Source: Pseudomonas peli (lineage in GTDB: Bacteria; Pseudomonadota; Gammaproteobacteria; Pseudomonadales; Pseudomonadaceae). Taken from it: a stretch of 64,000 bases of DNA. The stretch is taken from positions 248,001 to 312,000 of the forward strand of contig NZ_FMTL01000003.1 in assembly GCF_900099645.1 (NCBI RefSeq), in the 5' to 3' direction. Below the pieces are notes generated by a model that was not told the origin of the DNA, searched no databases, and saw nothing but the letters and a program-made list of their open reading frames with translations. Positions 27,015 to 35,781 of the stretch are shown here, one piece after another (position 1 is the first letter of the stretch; each line of letters starts with the position of its first letter). Made by a program: the position numbers and the translations under genes.

Positions 27015-28925
27015 ATGATCCGACTCCAGAACCTGACTTTACAGCGTGGCCCTCAGCGTCTGCTAGAAGACGCTGAGATGACCCTGCACCCCGGCCACAA
27101 AGCCGGCCTGATCGGCGCCAACGGCGCCGGCAAATCCAGCCTGTTTGCCCTGTTTCGTGGCGAGCTGAGTGCGGACGCGGGCGATTGCCTGATCCCCGCC
27201 GATTGGCGTGTGGCGCATATGCGCCAGGAGATCGACGCGGTCGAGCGCCAGGCGGTGGATTATGTACTCGATGGCGACCTGCAACTGCGCAAGGTGCAGG
27301 CCGAACTGGCTGTGGCCGAAGCTGCGCATGACGGTGCCGCCGTGGCGCGTCTGCACACCGAGCTGGACACCCTCGACGGCTACAGCGCCGATGCCCGTGC
27401 GCGCAAGCTGCTAGCCGGTCTGGGCTTTGACAGTGCGCAGATGGATCGCCGCGTCGGCGACTTCTCCGGTGGCTGGCGCATGCGCCTGAACCTGGCGCAG
27501 GCGTTGATGTGCCCGTCTGATTTGCTGTTGCTCGATGAGCCGACCAACCACCTCGACCTCGACGCGATTCTCTGGCTGGAAAGCTGGCTGAAAGGTTACC
27601 CCGGTACCTTGCTGCTGATCTCCCATGACCGCGATTTCCTGGATGCCGTAGTGGACCACGTTGCTCACCTCGACCAGCAGAAGCTGACCCTCTATCGCGG
27701 CGGCTATTCGGCCTTCGAGCGCACCCGTGCCGAGCGTCTGGCGCAGCAGCAACAGGCGTACGAGAAGCAGCAGGCGCAGCGCGCGCACATGGAAAAGTAC
27801 ATCGCCCGCTTCAAGGCCCAGGCCACCAAGGCGCGTCAGGCGCAGAGCCGGATCAAAGCGCTGGAACGCATGGAAGAGCTGTCGGCCGCGCATGTTGATT
27901 CGCCCTTCGACTTCAGTTTCCGCGAGGCCGACAAGATCTCCAGCCCGCTGCTCAGTCTGAGCGAAGGCCGCCTGGGTTATGGCGACAAGGTGGTGCTGGA
28001 GAAGGTCAAACTGAACCTGTCTCCCGGCGCGCGCTTGGGCCTGCTCGGACCGAACGGGGCGGGTAAGTCGACCCTGATCAAAAACCTGTCGAACGAACTG
28101 CAGCCCATCAGTGGCCATCTGCAGCGCGGTGAGAACCTGGTGGTCGGCTACTTCGCCCAGCATCAGCTCGATGCCCTGGATGACAAGGCCAGCCCATTGC
28201 TGCACTTCCAGCGCCTGGCCCCGACCGAGCGTGAGCAGACCCTGCGCGACTTCCTCGGTGGTTTCGACTTCCGCGGCCCGCGTTGCGACGAGCCGGTGCT
28301 GAATTTCTCCGGCGGTGAGAAAGCCCGCCTTGCCCTGGCGCTGATTGCCTGGGGCAAACCCAACCTGCTGCTGCTCGATGAACCGACCAACCACCTCGAC
28401 CTGGAAATGCGCCTGGCGCTGACCATGGCGCTGCAGGAGTTTTCCGGCGCAGTGGTGGTGGTGTCGCACGATCGCCATCTGCTGAAAAGCACCACTGACG
28501 AGTTCCTGCTGGTCGCCGATGGTCAGGTGCAGCCGTTTGACGGTGACCTGGAAGACTACGCACGCTGGCTGGTGGACTACCGCACGCGGCAGGCGCCGAC
28601 CAGCAGTGGTGAAAGCAACCCGGACAAATCCGACAAACGTGTGCAGCGCCAGGCCGCAGCGGCTTTGCGTCAGCAATTGGCGCCGCATAAGCGCGAAGCC
28701 GACAAGCTGGAGAAAGAACTGGGCCAGTTGCACGAGAAGCTCGCTGCCGTTGAAGCGCGCCTGGGCGACAGCGGCATCTACGAGGCCGCGCGCAAGGACG
28801 AGCTGCGTGATGCCTTGGCCGAACAGGCCAAGCTGAAAAGTCGCGAAGCCGATCTTGAAGAAAGCTGGATGCTCGCGCTGGAAACCCTCGAAGCTCTGCA
28901 AGCCGAGCTGGAGGCCGCCAGTTGA
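27015..28925 (+). CDS. yheS: ABC-F family ATPase (YheS-type)
   Basis: A 636-residue ABC-F protein with two ATPase cassettes and no membrane part. Walker A motifs are GANGAGKSS (near residue 37) and GPNGAGKST (near residue 346); signature motifs are FSGGWRMRL and FSGGEKARL; Walker B is LLLDEPTNHLD in both. A charged linker (about 225-300) is the ribosome P-site interaction motif of the family. The C-terminal coiled coil (about 540-635) is typical of YheS/Uup. It probably resolves translation stalls. It is the first gene of a yheS-mscS-terC unit. Confidence 0.93.
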   Translation: MIRLQNLTLQRGPQRLLEDAEMTLHPGHKAGLIGANGAGKSSLFALFRGELSADAGDCLIPADWRVAHMRQEIDAVERQAVDYVLDGDLQLRKVQAELAVAEAAHDGAAVARLHTELDTLDGYSADARARKLLAGLGFDSAQMDRRVGDFSGGWRMRLNLAQALMCPSDLLLLDEPTNHLDLDAILWLESWLKGYPGTLLLISHDRDFLDAVVDHVAHLDQQKLTLYRGGYSAFERTRAERLAQQQQAYEKQQAQRAHMEKYIARFKAQATKARQAQSRIKALERMEELSAAHVDSPFDFSFREADKISSPLLSLSEGRLGYGDKVVLEKVKLNLSPGARLGLLGPNGAGKSTLIKNLSNELQPISGHLQRGENLVVGYFAQHQLDALDDKASPLLHFQRLAPTEREQTLRDFLGGFDFRGPRCDEPVLNFSGGEKARLALALIAWGKPNLLLLDEPTNHLDLEMRLALTMALQEFSGAVVVVSHDRHLLKSTTDEFLLVADGQVQPFDGDLEDYARWLVDYRTRQAPTSSGESNPDKSDKRVQRQAAAALRQQLAPHKREADKLEKELGQLHEKLAAVEARLGDSGIYEAARKDELRDALAEQAKLKSREADLEESWMLALETLEALQAELEAAS

Positions 28926-29509
28926 ACATCACCCTGCCGACGCTGGAATGGCTGATGACCTGGCAAGAGCCGTTGCTGCGCACCGGTCAGGTAATCCTGA
29001 TTGTGCTGCTGGCCTGGTTGTTTCAGCGCATTCTCACCCGTGGCATCACCCGCCTCGGTAACCGCTACCCGCAGTTGCCGGCCGAGTTGCTGATGCCGCT
29101 GCGCGGTCTGCTGCGCTGGCTGATTCTCGGTAGCGCATTCATGTTGGTGCTGGAGCGTCTGGGCGTTTCCGCGCAGGTGCTGTGGACCGCACTGACCGGT
29201 TTTGCCGCCGTCGCTGCAGTGGCCTTTTTCGCCATCTGGAGCGTGTTGTCCAACATGTTCTGCGCGTTGTTGATCTTCGCCATGGGGCCGTTTCGTATCG
29301 GTGACTGTGTCGAAGTGCTGGAAAGCGCCGACAAGCCCGGGGTGCGCGGCAGAGTGATGGCGATCAACCTGTTCTATACCACCCTGGAAGATCTCAGCGG
29401 TGATGCGCCTGGTGCCTGGGTGCAGATTCCCAATAGCCTGTTTTTTCAAAAAGCCGTGCGCCGCTGGCGCAATGGCGAACTCCCCCCTGAACGTAAGAGC
29501 GAGAACTGA
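28922..29509 (+). CDS. Small mechanosensitive channel (MscS family)
   Basis: A 195-residue MscS-like protein, short for the family (MscS of E. coli is 286). It has hydrophobic helices at about 18-35, 55-75 and 85-110, the last resembling the pore helix (TALTGFAAVAAVAFFAIW), then the beta domain (GPFRIGDCVEVLE, TTLEDLSGDAPGAWVQIPN). The C-terminal cytoplasmic vestibule is truncated. The start is TTG at 28922 overlapping the yheS stop (TTGA); an ATG at 28955 is the alternative. It probably protects against osmotic downshock. Confidence 0.87.
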   Translation: MNITLPTLEWLMTWQEPLLRTGQVILIVLLAWLFQRILTRGITRLGNRYPQLPAELLMPLRGLLRWLILGSAFMLVLERLGVSAQVLWTALTGFAAVAAVAFFAIWSVLSNMFCALLIFAMGPFRIGDCVEVLESADKPGVRGRVMAINLFYTTLEDLSGDAPGAWVQIPNSLFFQKAVRRWRNGELPPERKSEN

Positions 29510-29514
29510 TTCCT

Positions 29515-30282
29515 ATGGAATGGCTAGCCAGCCCTGAACTCTGGGTCGCGTTTCTGACCCTGACCGCCCTGGAAATTGTCCTGGGCATCGACAACATCAT
29601 CTTTATCTCGATCCTGGTCAGCCGTCTGCCCAAGCATCAGCAACCCAAGGCGCGCTTCTTCGGCCTGGCCCTGGCGATGGGCACGCGGATTCTGCTGCTG
29701 CTGTCGATCAGCTGGGTGATGCGCCTGACGGCCGATCTGTTCCATGTGTTCGATCAGGGCTTCTCCGGCCGTGATCTGATTCTGTTCTTCGGTGGTCTGT
29801 TCCTGTTGTGGAAGAGTACTGCGGAGATCTTCCACAGCCTGGAAGGCGAAGAAGAAGCCCAAGCCGTGGGTGGCAAGACCTACGGCTTTATGGGGATCAT
29901 CGTGCAGATCGCGATCATCGACATCGTGTTCTCCCTTGACTCGGTCATCACCGCCGTCGGTTTGGTCGACAACGTGCCCGTCATGGTCGCAGCCATTGTG
30001 ATTTCGGTGATCGTGATGATGCTGTCGGCTGGCACTATCAGCGACTTTATCGACAAGCACCCGAGCCTGAAAATTCTTGCCCTGTCGTTCCTCATCGTGG
30101 TCGGTACCGTGTTGATCGCCGAAGCCTTCGAGGTGCATGTGCCGAAGGGTTATGTGTACTTCGCCATGGCCTTCTCGCTGGCGGTGGAAGCCGTCAATAT
30201 CCGTATGCGTACCGCTCGTGCTCGTGCACGCAAGGAAGAAGAGGCGGAACCGGTGCAGTTGCGCAAGGACTTGCCAAACTAA
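29515..30282 (+). CDS. TerC family integral membrane protein
   Basis: A 255-residue TerC/Alx-type membrane protein with seven or so hydrophobic helices. The family motifs are present: LEIVLGIDNIIFISILVSRL with the conserved acidic residue, and FSLDSVITAVGLVDNVPVM. The acidic residues within helices suggest metal-ion (Mn2+) handling, as shown for relatives Alx and MntX. Tellurite resistance is not implied. It follows the mscS gene by 5 bp and ends at a strong terminator (30309-30338). Confidence 0.92.
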   Translation: MEWLASPELWVAFLTLTALEIVLGIDNIIFISILVSRLPKHQQPKARFFGLALAMGTRILLLLSISWVMRLTADLFHVFDQGFSGRDLILFFGGLFLLWKSTAEIFHSLEGEEEAQAVGGKTYGFMGIIVQIAIIDIVFSLDSVITAVGLVDNVPVMVAAIVISVIVMMLSAGTISDFIDKHPSLKILALSFLIVVGTVLIAEAFEVHVPKGYVYFAMAFSLAVEAVNIRMRTARARARKEEEAEPVQLRKDLPN

Positions 30283-30308
30283 GCCACAGGCTGGGCGAGG
30301 CAATCGAC

Positions 30309-30338
30309 AAGGGGTAGGCTAAGGCCTACCCCTTTTTA
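30309..30338 (+). terminator. Rho-independent terminator after terC
   Basis: An 11-bp perfect stem (30309-30319, aaggggtaggc; 30324-30334, gcctacccctt), a 4-nt loop and a following T-tract, 27 bp after the TerC-family stop. Confidence 0.92.
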
Positions 30339-30366
30339 TTTCGCATTTGTTTGATGGAGAAATGCC

Positions 30367-30996
30367 ATGGCACTGGAAACCTGGCTTGCGTTCTTTGTGG
30401 CCTGTTGGGTCATCAGCCTGTCGCCGGGTGCCGGGGCGATTGCCTCGATGTCAGCCGGGCTGCAATACGGGTTTTTGCGCGGCTACTGGAATGCTCTGGG
30501 GCTGCAGCTGGGGTTGGTGTTGCAGATTGCCATCGTAGCCGCCGGTGTAGGGGCGATTCTGGCGGCGTCGGAGCTGGCTTTCAGCCTGATCAAATGGTTT
30601 GGCGTGGTCTACCTGGTCTACCTCGGCTATCGCCAGTGGCAGGCGCTGCCCAGTGATATGGCCGCGCAGACCGAGCGCCCCATAGGCCGGCCGCTGACCC
30701 TGGTGCTGCGCGGCTTTCTGGTGAACTTCAGCAACCCCAAGGCGATCGTCTTTATGCTCGCGGTGCTGCCGCAGTTCCTTAACCCGCAGGCACCGCTGCT
30801 GATGCAGTACCTGGTGATGGGGGTGACCATGATCTGCGTCGACCTGATTGTTATGGCCGGTTACACCGGTCTGGCTGCCCGGGTGTTGGGCGCGCTGCGT
30901 TCGCCACGTCAGCAGAAGCTGATGAACCGCACATTCGGCGCGCTGTTTGTCGGCGCGGCGGCACTGCTGGCCAGCGTGCGGCGCGCGCCGGTCTGA
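30367..30996 (+). CDS. LysE family amino-acid exporter (RhtB-like)
   Basis: A 209-residue membrane protein of the LysE/RhtB family with six predicted helices. Diagnostic sequence is the N-terminal SPGAGAIASMSAGLQYG and the central FLVNFSNPKAIVFMLAVLPQF. Members export amino acids such as lysine, threonine or homoserine lactone; which one cannot be said here. It starts 84 bp after the TerC gene, behind its terminator, so it has its own promoter. A convergent SDR gene follows. Confidence 0.92.
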   Translation: MALETWLAFFVACWVISLSPGAGAIASMSAGLQYGFLRGYWNALGLQLGLVLQIAIVAAGVGAILAASELAFSLIKWFGVVYLVYLGYRQWQALPSDMAAQTERPIGRPLTLVLRGFLVNFSNPKAIVFMLAVLPQFLNPQAPLLMQYLVMGVTMICVDLIVMAGYTGLAARVLGALRSPRQQKLMNRTFGALFVGAAALLASVRRAPV

Positions 30997-31011
30997 TCTT
31001 CGCTGGTATAG

Positions 31012-31785
31012 CTACCAGGGAATTGGCTGGCCGTCCCAGCCCCAGAACGTGCCAGTTTGCGCCGGACCGTGCTGTTCGATCTGCGCAAGCAGGCATCCGG
31101 CTGAGTAGTTTGGGGTAAACAGTTTGTCGGCTGGCACATTGGCCTGAAAGGGTTTCGACAGTTCGGTGTCGGTGGTGCCAGGGTGCAGGCTGAGCACGCA
31201 ACTGTTGGGGTTGAGACGGCTCAACTCGATGCTCGCGGTGTGCAGCAGTTGGTTCAGCGCGGCCTTGCTGGCACGGTAGCTGTACCAGCCGCCGAGGCGG
31301 TTGTCGCCAATCGAACCGACCCGTGCCGACAGTGCCGCTACGGTGCAGGCGTGCTGACCACGCAGCAGCGGCAGCAGGTGCTTGAGCAGCAGAATCGGCG
31401 CAAAGCTGTTGCGTTGAAAGGTTGCCAGTAGCCCTTCAAGACTGATCTGGCTTAGACCTTTCTCGGCTTTCGCTGCGCCGTCCTGCAGCACACCAACGGT
31501 ACACAGCAACAGGTGCAGGCGTGGCATGGCGGCACGTAAATGCATGGCCATCGCGCTCAGCGCCTGTTCATCGCACACGTCCACATCCAGGCAGCGCAGG
31601 CGTTGGCCGTATTGCGCTTGCAGCTCAAGCAAGCCGGGGGCCTGGTTGGCGTGGCGGGCGATGGCCCACACTTCAGCAATATCAGCGCGCGCCAGCAGCT
31701 GCGCGGTGAGGGCCAGGCCGATTCCCCGGCTGGCACCGCAGACCACGACATGCGCTGGTTCTTCCAGGCGTTGCCAAAACGTCAT
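31012..31785 (-). CDS. Short-chain dehydrogenase/reductase (SDR)
   Basis: A 257-residue classical SDR, CsgA-like. The Rossmann motif is CGASRGIGLAL, the catalytic tyrosine and lysine are in YSYRASKAAL, and the serine in ALSARVGSIG. It should use NAD(P)H, but the substrate is not predictable. The ATG at 31785 with an aggagtg ribosome-binding site is chosen; an upstream in-frame ATG adds 14 poor residues. It is divergent from the iron permease gene across 121 bp. Confidence 0.9.
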   Translation of the reverse strand: MTFWQRLEEPAHVVVCGASRGIGLALTAQLLARADIAEVWAIARHANQAPGLLELQAQYGQRLRCLDVDVCDEQALSAMAMHLRAAMPRLHLLLCTVGVLQDGAAKAEKGLSQISLEGLLATFQRNSFAPILLLKHLLPLLRGQHACTVAALSARVGSIGDNRLGGWYSYRASKAALNQLLHTASIELSRLNPNSCVLSLHPGTTDTELSKPFQANVPADKLFTPNYSAGCLLAQIEQHGPAQTGTFWGWDGQPIPW

Positions 31786-31845
31786 CGCATCACTCCTGCA
31801 TCCTTGCGACGATCCGTCGCAGGCCATGGTCGATCAAAGGTTGAG

Positions 31846-31886
31846 GAAAATCATTAGGAGGGTAACAATCGAATGTCATCCATTCG
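31846..31886 (+). promoter_or_regulatory. Possible operator region of the FTR1-family gene
   Basis: In the 121-bp divergent gap there is a palindrome CGAATG-tcatc-CATTCG (31870-31886) just upstream of the permease start. A partial match to a Fur half-box arrangement (GAAAATCATTAGG, 31846-31858; 10 of 13 positions to GATAATCATTATC) also lies here. Iron control would make sense, but the Fur match is weak and unproven. Confidence 0.35.
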
Positions 31887-31906
31887 TATTTGGGATCCAC
31901 TCCTAT

Positions 31907-33799
31907 ATGACTTTCGTATTACGTTTCTGCAGCTGGTTGCTGGTGCCTGTGTTGGCATTCTGCAGCCTGGCTGTTATGGCCGAGCCCATTGACGGCGCGG
32001 CGCAAGCGTTGCATCTGCTCGGTTACTTGGGCGCTGACTACCCGGCCACCGTGGCCAATGGTCAGGTGATCGACTCCGGTGAGTACCGTGAGCAGCTTGA
32101 GTTTCTTACTGTACTGGAAGGGCTGATCGTTGCGCTGCCAGCGCGTAACGAGCAAGCCGAATTGCAGCAGGGTGTTGCCAGTCTGCGCCAGGGCATTGAG
32201 GGGCGTGTCGACGGCGGCCAGGTTGCCCTGCAGGCCCGGCAGTTGGCCGCGACCTTGGCCAGCGCTTATGGCGTCAGTCAGACCCCAGCTATCACCCCCG
32301 ATCCTAGCCGTGGCGCGCCGCTGTTTGCCCAGCACTGCAGCGTGTGCCACGGCGACAGCGGCGTGGGTGATGGGCCGGCCGGTATTGGCCTGGAGCCGCC
32401 ACCAGCCAACCTGCGCGACCTGGCGCGGCTCAACCGGTTGAGTCTGTATGACCTGTTCAACACCATCGGTCTGGGCATCGAAGGCACCGATATGGCGGCT
32501 TTTGCCGATCAGTTGGATGAGCGGCAGCGCTGGGACCTGGCCAGCTATATCGCTGGCTTCAGTGCCGAGCCGGTTGCCGCCGGCGCGCCGTTCACGGTGG
32601 CGGTGTTGGCCGGCACAACCCCGGATGAAGTGGCGGCAGCGCAGGGTGATGAGGCTGCTGCACGCTTCCGCGTCCAGCGTGCCCAGCCTCCGCTGCAGCA
32701 GCGCGGCCCACTGCAGTTGATCGAGCACACTCGCGCCACCTTGGAGCAGAGCCTGGCAGCCTACCGGGCGGGCGATCACGAGCAGGCCTATGATCTGTCC
32801 GTTGGCGCTTACCTGGAGGGCTTCGAGCTGGTCGAAAGCGCCCTCGATAACCTCGACTCGGTGCAGCGCAAGACCACCGAGCGTGCGCTGATGGCTTACC
32901 GCCAGGCGCTGCAGGATGGCCTGTCGGTACCCCTGGCGGCGCAGCGGCTGGAGCAGGCCAAGGCCGAGCTGGCGACGTCTGCCGCGTTGCTCGACAGCGA
33001 TGGCTTGTCGGACTCACTGAGTTTCTTCTCCAGCCTGCTGATTCTGCTGCGTGAAGGACTGGAGGCGATTCTGGTGCTGGCGGCGATTCTGGCTTTCCTG
33101 CGCAACACTGGCCAGCAACAGGCGGTGCGCAGCGTGCATATCGGCTGGGGCCTGGCGCTGCTGGCTGGCGCGGGCACCTGGGCGTTGGCGGCGTATTTGA
33201 TCGATGTCAGCGGTGCGCAGCGTGAACTGCTGGAAGGCGTGACTGCGCTGTTTGCCAGCGTGATGGTGCTCTGGCTCGGCGTGTGGATGCATGACCGCCG
33301 GCATGCGGCGGCCTGGCAGGATTACATCAAGAGCAGCCTGGTCGGCGGTGGCGGGCGTTTCGGCTTTGCTGTGCTGGCGTTCTTCTCGGTGTACCGCGAG
33401 TTGTTCGAAGTCATCCTGTTCTACGAAACCCTCTGGCTGCAGGCCGGTCCGCAAGGCCACGGCATGGTGCTGGCGGGTGCGGCGGCGGCTTTGGTTCTGC
33501 TGCTGGGGCTGGCCTGGGTGATTCTGCGCGGCTCACGCAAACTGCCGCTGGCGACCTTCTTCGGTGTCAATGCGGTGTTGCTCTGTGTGCTCTCGGTGGT
33601 ATTCGCTGGCCATGGCGTCGCGGCGCTGCAGGAAGCTGGAGTGCTCGGTACGCGGCCGGTGGCATTCTTCGAGTTCGACTGGCTGGGTATTCACGACGAT
33701 GCCTACAGCCTGGCGGCCCAGGCTGCGGCGCTGGCAGCCATTACGCTGCTGTACGGGCGCAGCTGGCTGGGCGAGCGGCGCCGTTTGTCTCAGGCGTAA
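31907..33799 (+). CDS. Cytochrome c / FTR1 family iron permease
   Basis: A 630-residue two-part protein. A signal peptide (about 1-25, VMA cut) leads to a periplasmic region with a single c-type heme site CSVCH (C144, C147, H148) and a helical domain (about 265-360). The C-terminal membrane part is of the Ftr1/EfeU type, with both REXXE iron motifs: R382-E386 (REGLE) and R497-E501 (RELFE). The heme domain may couple electron transfer or iron oxidation to uptake. The ATG at 31907 is chosen for the signal peptide; an open frame extends to 31526 on the opposite strand of the SDR gene and is ignored. No EfeO or EfeB gene is adjacent. Confidence 0.9.
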   Translation: MTFVLRFCSWLLVPVLAFCSLAVMAEPIDGAAQALHLLGYLGADYPATVANGQVIDSGEYREQLEFLTVLEGLIVALPARNEQAELQQGVASLRQGIEGRVDGGQVALQARQLAATLASAYGVSQTPAITPDPSRGAPLFAQHCSVCHGDSGVGDGPAGIGLEPPPANLRDLARLNRLSLYDLFNTIGLGIEGTDMAAFADQLDERQRWDLASYIAGFSAEPVAAGAPFTVAVLAGTTPDEVAAAQGDEAAARFRVQRAQPPLQQRGPLQLIEHTRATLEQSLAAYRAGDHEQAYDLSVGAYLEGFELVESALDNLDSVQRKTTERALMAYRQALQDGLSVPLAAQRLEQAKAELATSAALLDSDGLSDSLSFFSSLLILLREGLEAILVLAAILAFLRNTGQQQAVRSVHIGWGLALLAGAGTWALAAYLIDVSGAQRELLEGVTALFASVMVLWLGVWMHDRRHAAAWQDYIKSSLVGGGGRFGFAVLAFFSVYRELFEVILFYETLWLQAGPQGHGMVLAGAAAALVLLLGLAWVILRGSRKLPLATFFGVNAVLLCVLSVVFAGHGVAALQEAGVLGTRPVAFFEFDWLGIHDDAYSLAAQAAALAAITLLYGRSWLGERRRLSQA

Positions 33800-33811
33800 A
33801 GCTCCGTGGTG

Positions 33812-33839
33812 GCCGGCATGGCTTAACATGCCGGCTTTA
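33812..33839 (+). terminator. Probable terminator after the FTR1 gene
   Basis: Perfect 9-bp arms gccggcatg/catgccggc (33812-33820, 33827-33835) with a 6-nt loop, followed by a short ttta tract. It lies 12 bp after the permease stop. The T-run is short, so efficiency is uncertain. Confidence 0.65.
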
Positions 33840-33862
33840 GTGCCTCTGGAGAGTGCAGGGTG

Positions 33863-34315
33863 ATGCGAGTCTGGATTGATGCCGATGCCTGCCCCAAGGC
33901 GGCCAAGGATCAGGTGGTGAAGTTCGCCTTGAAGCGACGCATCGAGGTGCTGTTGGTGGCGGGGCAGGCGCAGGTCAAACCGGCCTACAGCTGTGTGCGG
34001 CTGATTGTGGTGCCCAGCGGTCCGGATGCAGCGGATGACTACCTGGTGGAACATGCGCTGCCGGGTGAGCTGGTGATCTGCAGCGACGTACCGCTGGCCG
34101 ACCGCTTGGTGAAGAAGGGCGTGGCTGCCCTCGACCCGCGTGGCCGCGAGTTCGATGAGCGCAACATGGGCGACAAACTGGCCGTGCGTAACCTGTTCAC
34201 CGAGTTGCGCGAGCTGGGCCAGGTGGGTGGCGGTCAGCCGCCTTATGGTGAGCGCGACAAGCAGGCGTTTGCCAATTCATTGGATCGCATTCTTACGCGT
34301 TTGCAGCGCCGTTAG
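33863..34315 (+). CDS. YaiI/YqxD family protein (DUF188)
   Basis: A 150-residue UPF0178 protein: MRVWIDADACPKAAKD at the start, LVEHALPGELVICSDVPLADRLVKKG, and the C-terminal ANSLDRIL. The fold is PIN/NYN-like, with acidic residues D6 and D8 and D75, so a nuclease role has been proposed, but none has been shown. The ATG at 33863 is preceded by a GTG that could add one residue. It ends 4 bp from the convergent thioesterase stop. Confidence 0.92.
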   Translation: MRVWIDADACPKAAKDQVVKFALKRRIEVLLVAGQAQVKPAYSCVRLIVVPSGPDAADDYLVEHALPGELVICSDVPLADRLVKKGVAALDPRGREFDERNMGDKLAVRNLFTELRELGQVGGGQPPYGERDKQAFANSLDRILTRLQRR

Positions 34316-34319
34316 CTTT

Positions 34320-34790
34320 TTAGCCGCACAGATAAGTGCCAGTACCGACGGCGACCAAGGTGCCGTCATCGCTGTGCAGTTCGCTGCGCACCACCGCTAC
34401 CTTGTTGCCGGTACGCAGCAGCACGGCGCTGGCGGTAAAGCGCTGGCCACGGCCGGGGCGCAGGTAGTCGATGCGCAGGTCGATGGTGCCGAGCTTGGAC
34501 AGCCGCGCCATGCGTTCGGCGCTGGACAGGTGCTGGTGCTTATCGAAGGCGCCAATCAGCGCCATGGCACCGCCGGCTACATCCAGCAGCGAAGAAATCA
34601 CCCCGCCATGCAGAATGCCGTGGACGAAGTTGCCGATCAGCTCGGGCTTCATCGGCAGGTGCATGGTCACGCGCTGGGCGCTCAGCTCGTCCAGCTCGAT
34701 ACCGAGCATCTGATTAAACGGGATACGTTGGAAGAAGCTGCTAACCGCTTGCTGAAGCTCGGCGGTGAGCTCGAAAGGTGGGTTACTCAT
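34320..34790 (-). CDS. Hotdog-fold thioesterase (YigI-like)
   Basis: A 156-residue PaaI/YigI-type hotdog thioesterase. The core helix segment HGGVISSLLDVAGGAMAL and the strand TIDLRIDYLRPG are characteristic. The acyl-CoA substrate is unknown; YigI of E. coli acts on medium- to long-chain acyl-CoA. It is a single gene on the minus strand, convergent with the YaiI gene. The 138-bp region on its upstream side shows no other gene. Confidence 0.9.
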   Translation of the reverse strand: MSNPPFELTAELQQAVSSFFQRIPFNQMLGIELDELSAQRVTMHLPMKPELIGNFVHGILHGGVISSLLDVAGGAMALIGAFDKHQHLSSAERMARLSKLGTIDLRIDYLRPGRGQRFTASAVLLRTGNKVAVVRSELHSDDGTLVAVGTGTYLCG

Positions 34791-34928
34791 TGGAGATCGT
34801 GCCTAGGCAAAGGGATACTCAACCTGCCGCACTGAGGCCGCTGTGACCAGTGGCGCGGCCGGAGTACCGCGCGCATTGGCGTGATTGGCTTGCTATCGGC
34901 CTGGTCGGTGGCTGATCAGGTCGAAGAT

Positions 34929-35591
34929 TTAGGCTGGTTGGCTGAGCTCCAGCACCCGATCAACCAGCTTGTTGATCCCCGAGGCGGCCTCACTGATCGA
35001 CTGGGCGGACATATAGGCCGGGGTGGTCACCAGCTTGCGTTCGGCATCTTCGACAATCTCGCTGACTTCGCACTCATGGTGCTCGGCACCCATCTGCACC
35101 ACGGCAGCGGCGGTTTCATGGTCCTTGCCGATGGTGCAGATCACGCCCGCGCCGAAGATTTTTGCCGCCAGTGCCGGGGCAATGCACATCAAGCCCACTG
35201 GCTTGCCGGCCTTGACGAAGGCCTGGGTGGCGCTCAGTACATCGGGCTGCACGGTGCAGTTGGCGCCGCTGATGGCGAAATCGGAGAGGTTTTTTGCCAC
35301 GCCGAAGCCGCCTGGCAGGATCAGCGCATCAAAGTCGCCGACATGCAACTCCTTGACGTCCTTGATCTTGCCGCGGGCGATGCGCGCCGATTCAACCAGT
35401 ACGTTGCGCGTGTCGTCCATTTCGTCGCCACTGTAGTGATCGACCACGTGCAGCTGCGGCACGTTGGGGGCAAAGCACTGCACCTGCGCGCCGCGTTGAT
35501 CGAGGCGCAGCAGGGTGATCACGCTTTCATGGATTTCCGCGCCGTCGTAGACGCCACAGCCGGAAAGAATCACCGCGACTTTCTTGTTCAT
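34929..35591 (-). CDS. elbB: ElbB glyoxalase (DJ-1/PfpI superfamily)
   Basis: A 220-residue ElbB protein: KKVAVILSGCGVYDGAEIHE at the N-terminus, the nucleophile elbow GLMCIAPALAAK, and LILPGGFGVAKNLSDF. It has weak glyoxalase activity in E. coli and was linked to isoprenoid synthesis by genetic screens. The ATG at 35591 follows an aggaga site. It is divergent from the sterol desaturase gene over 190 bp. Confidence 0.93.
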   Translation of the reverse strand: MNKKVAVILSGCGVYDGAEIHESVITLLRLDQRGAQVQCFAPNVPQLHVVDHYSGDEMDDTRNVLVESARIARGKIKDVKELHVGDFDALILPGGFGVAKNLSDFAISGANCTVQPDVLSATQAFVKAGKPVGLMCIAPALAAKIFGAGVICTIGKDHETAAAVVQMGAEHHECEVSEIVEDAERKLVTTPAYMSAQSISEAASGINKLVDRVLELSQPA

Positions 35592-35781
35592 CAAATTCTC
35601 CTGAATAACCAGCTGTACCGAATTGAGTCGTGTCGTCGCCTGAACCCTAATGTCGCCATATGCCACCCAGGTTGGCATGGTGCGCCGCGAGGCGGATGTG
35701 GCGCTGGGCTAGGATTTATTGAGCAATCCTAGCCGTTAGCCTCGTGCAGCGATATGGCGATTCTATGCAACCGGTGAAACC

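Noticed and set aside
27411..28901. 496-codon minus-strand frame opposite yheS
   Set aside because: Antisense shadow of a conserved ABC-F gene; no domain.
29515..30282. Tellurite resistance determinant
   Set aside because: The TerC-family gene is alone, with none of the terZABDE genes. Metal homeostasis is a better reading.
31526..31906. N-terminal extension of the FTR1-family gene
   Set aside because: The extension would run antisense through the SDR gene and lacks a signal peptide; the signal peptide begins at 31907.
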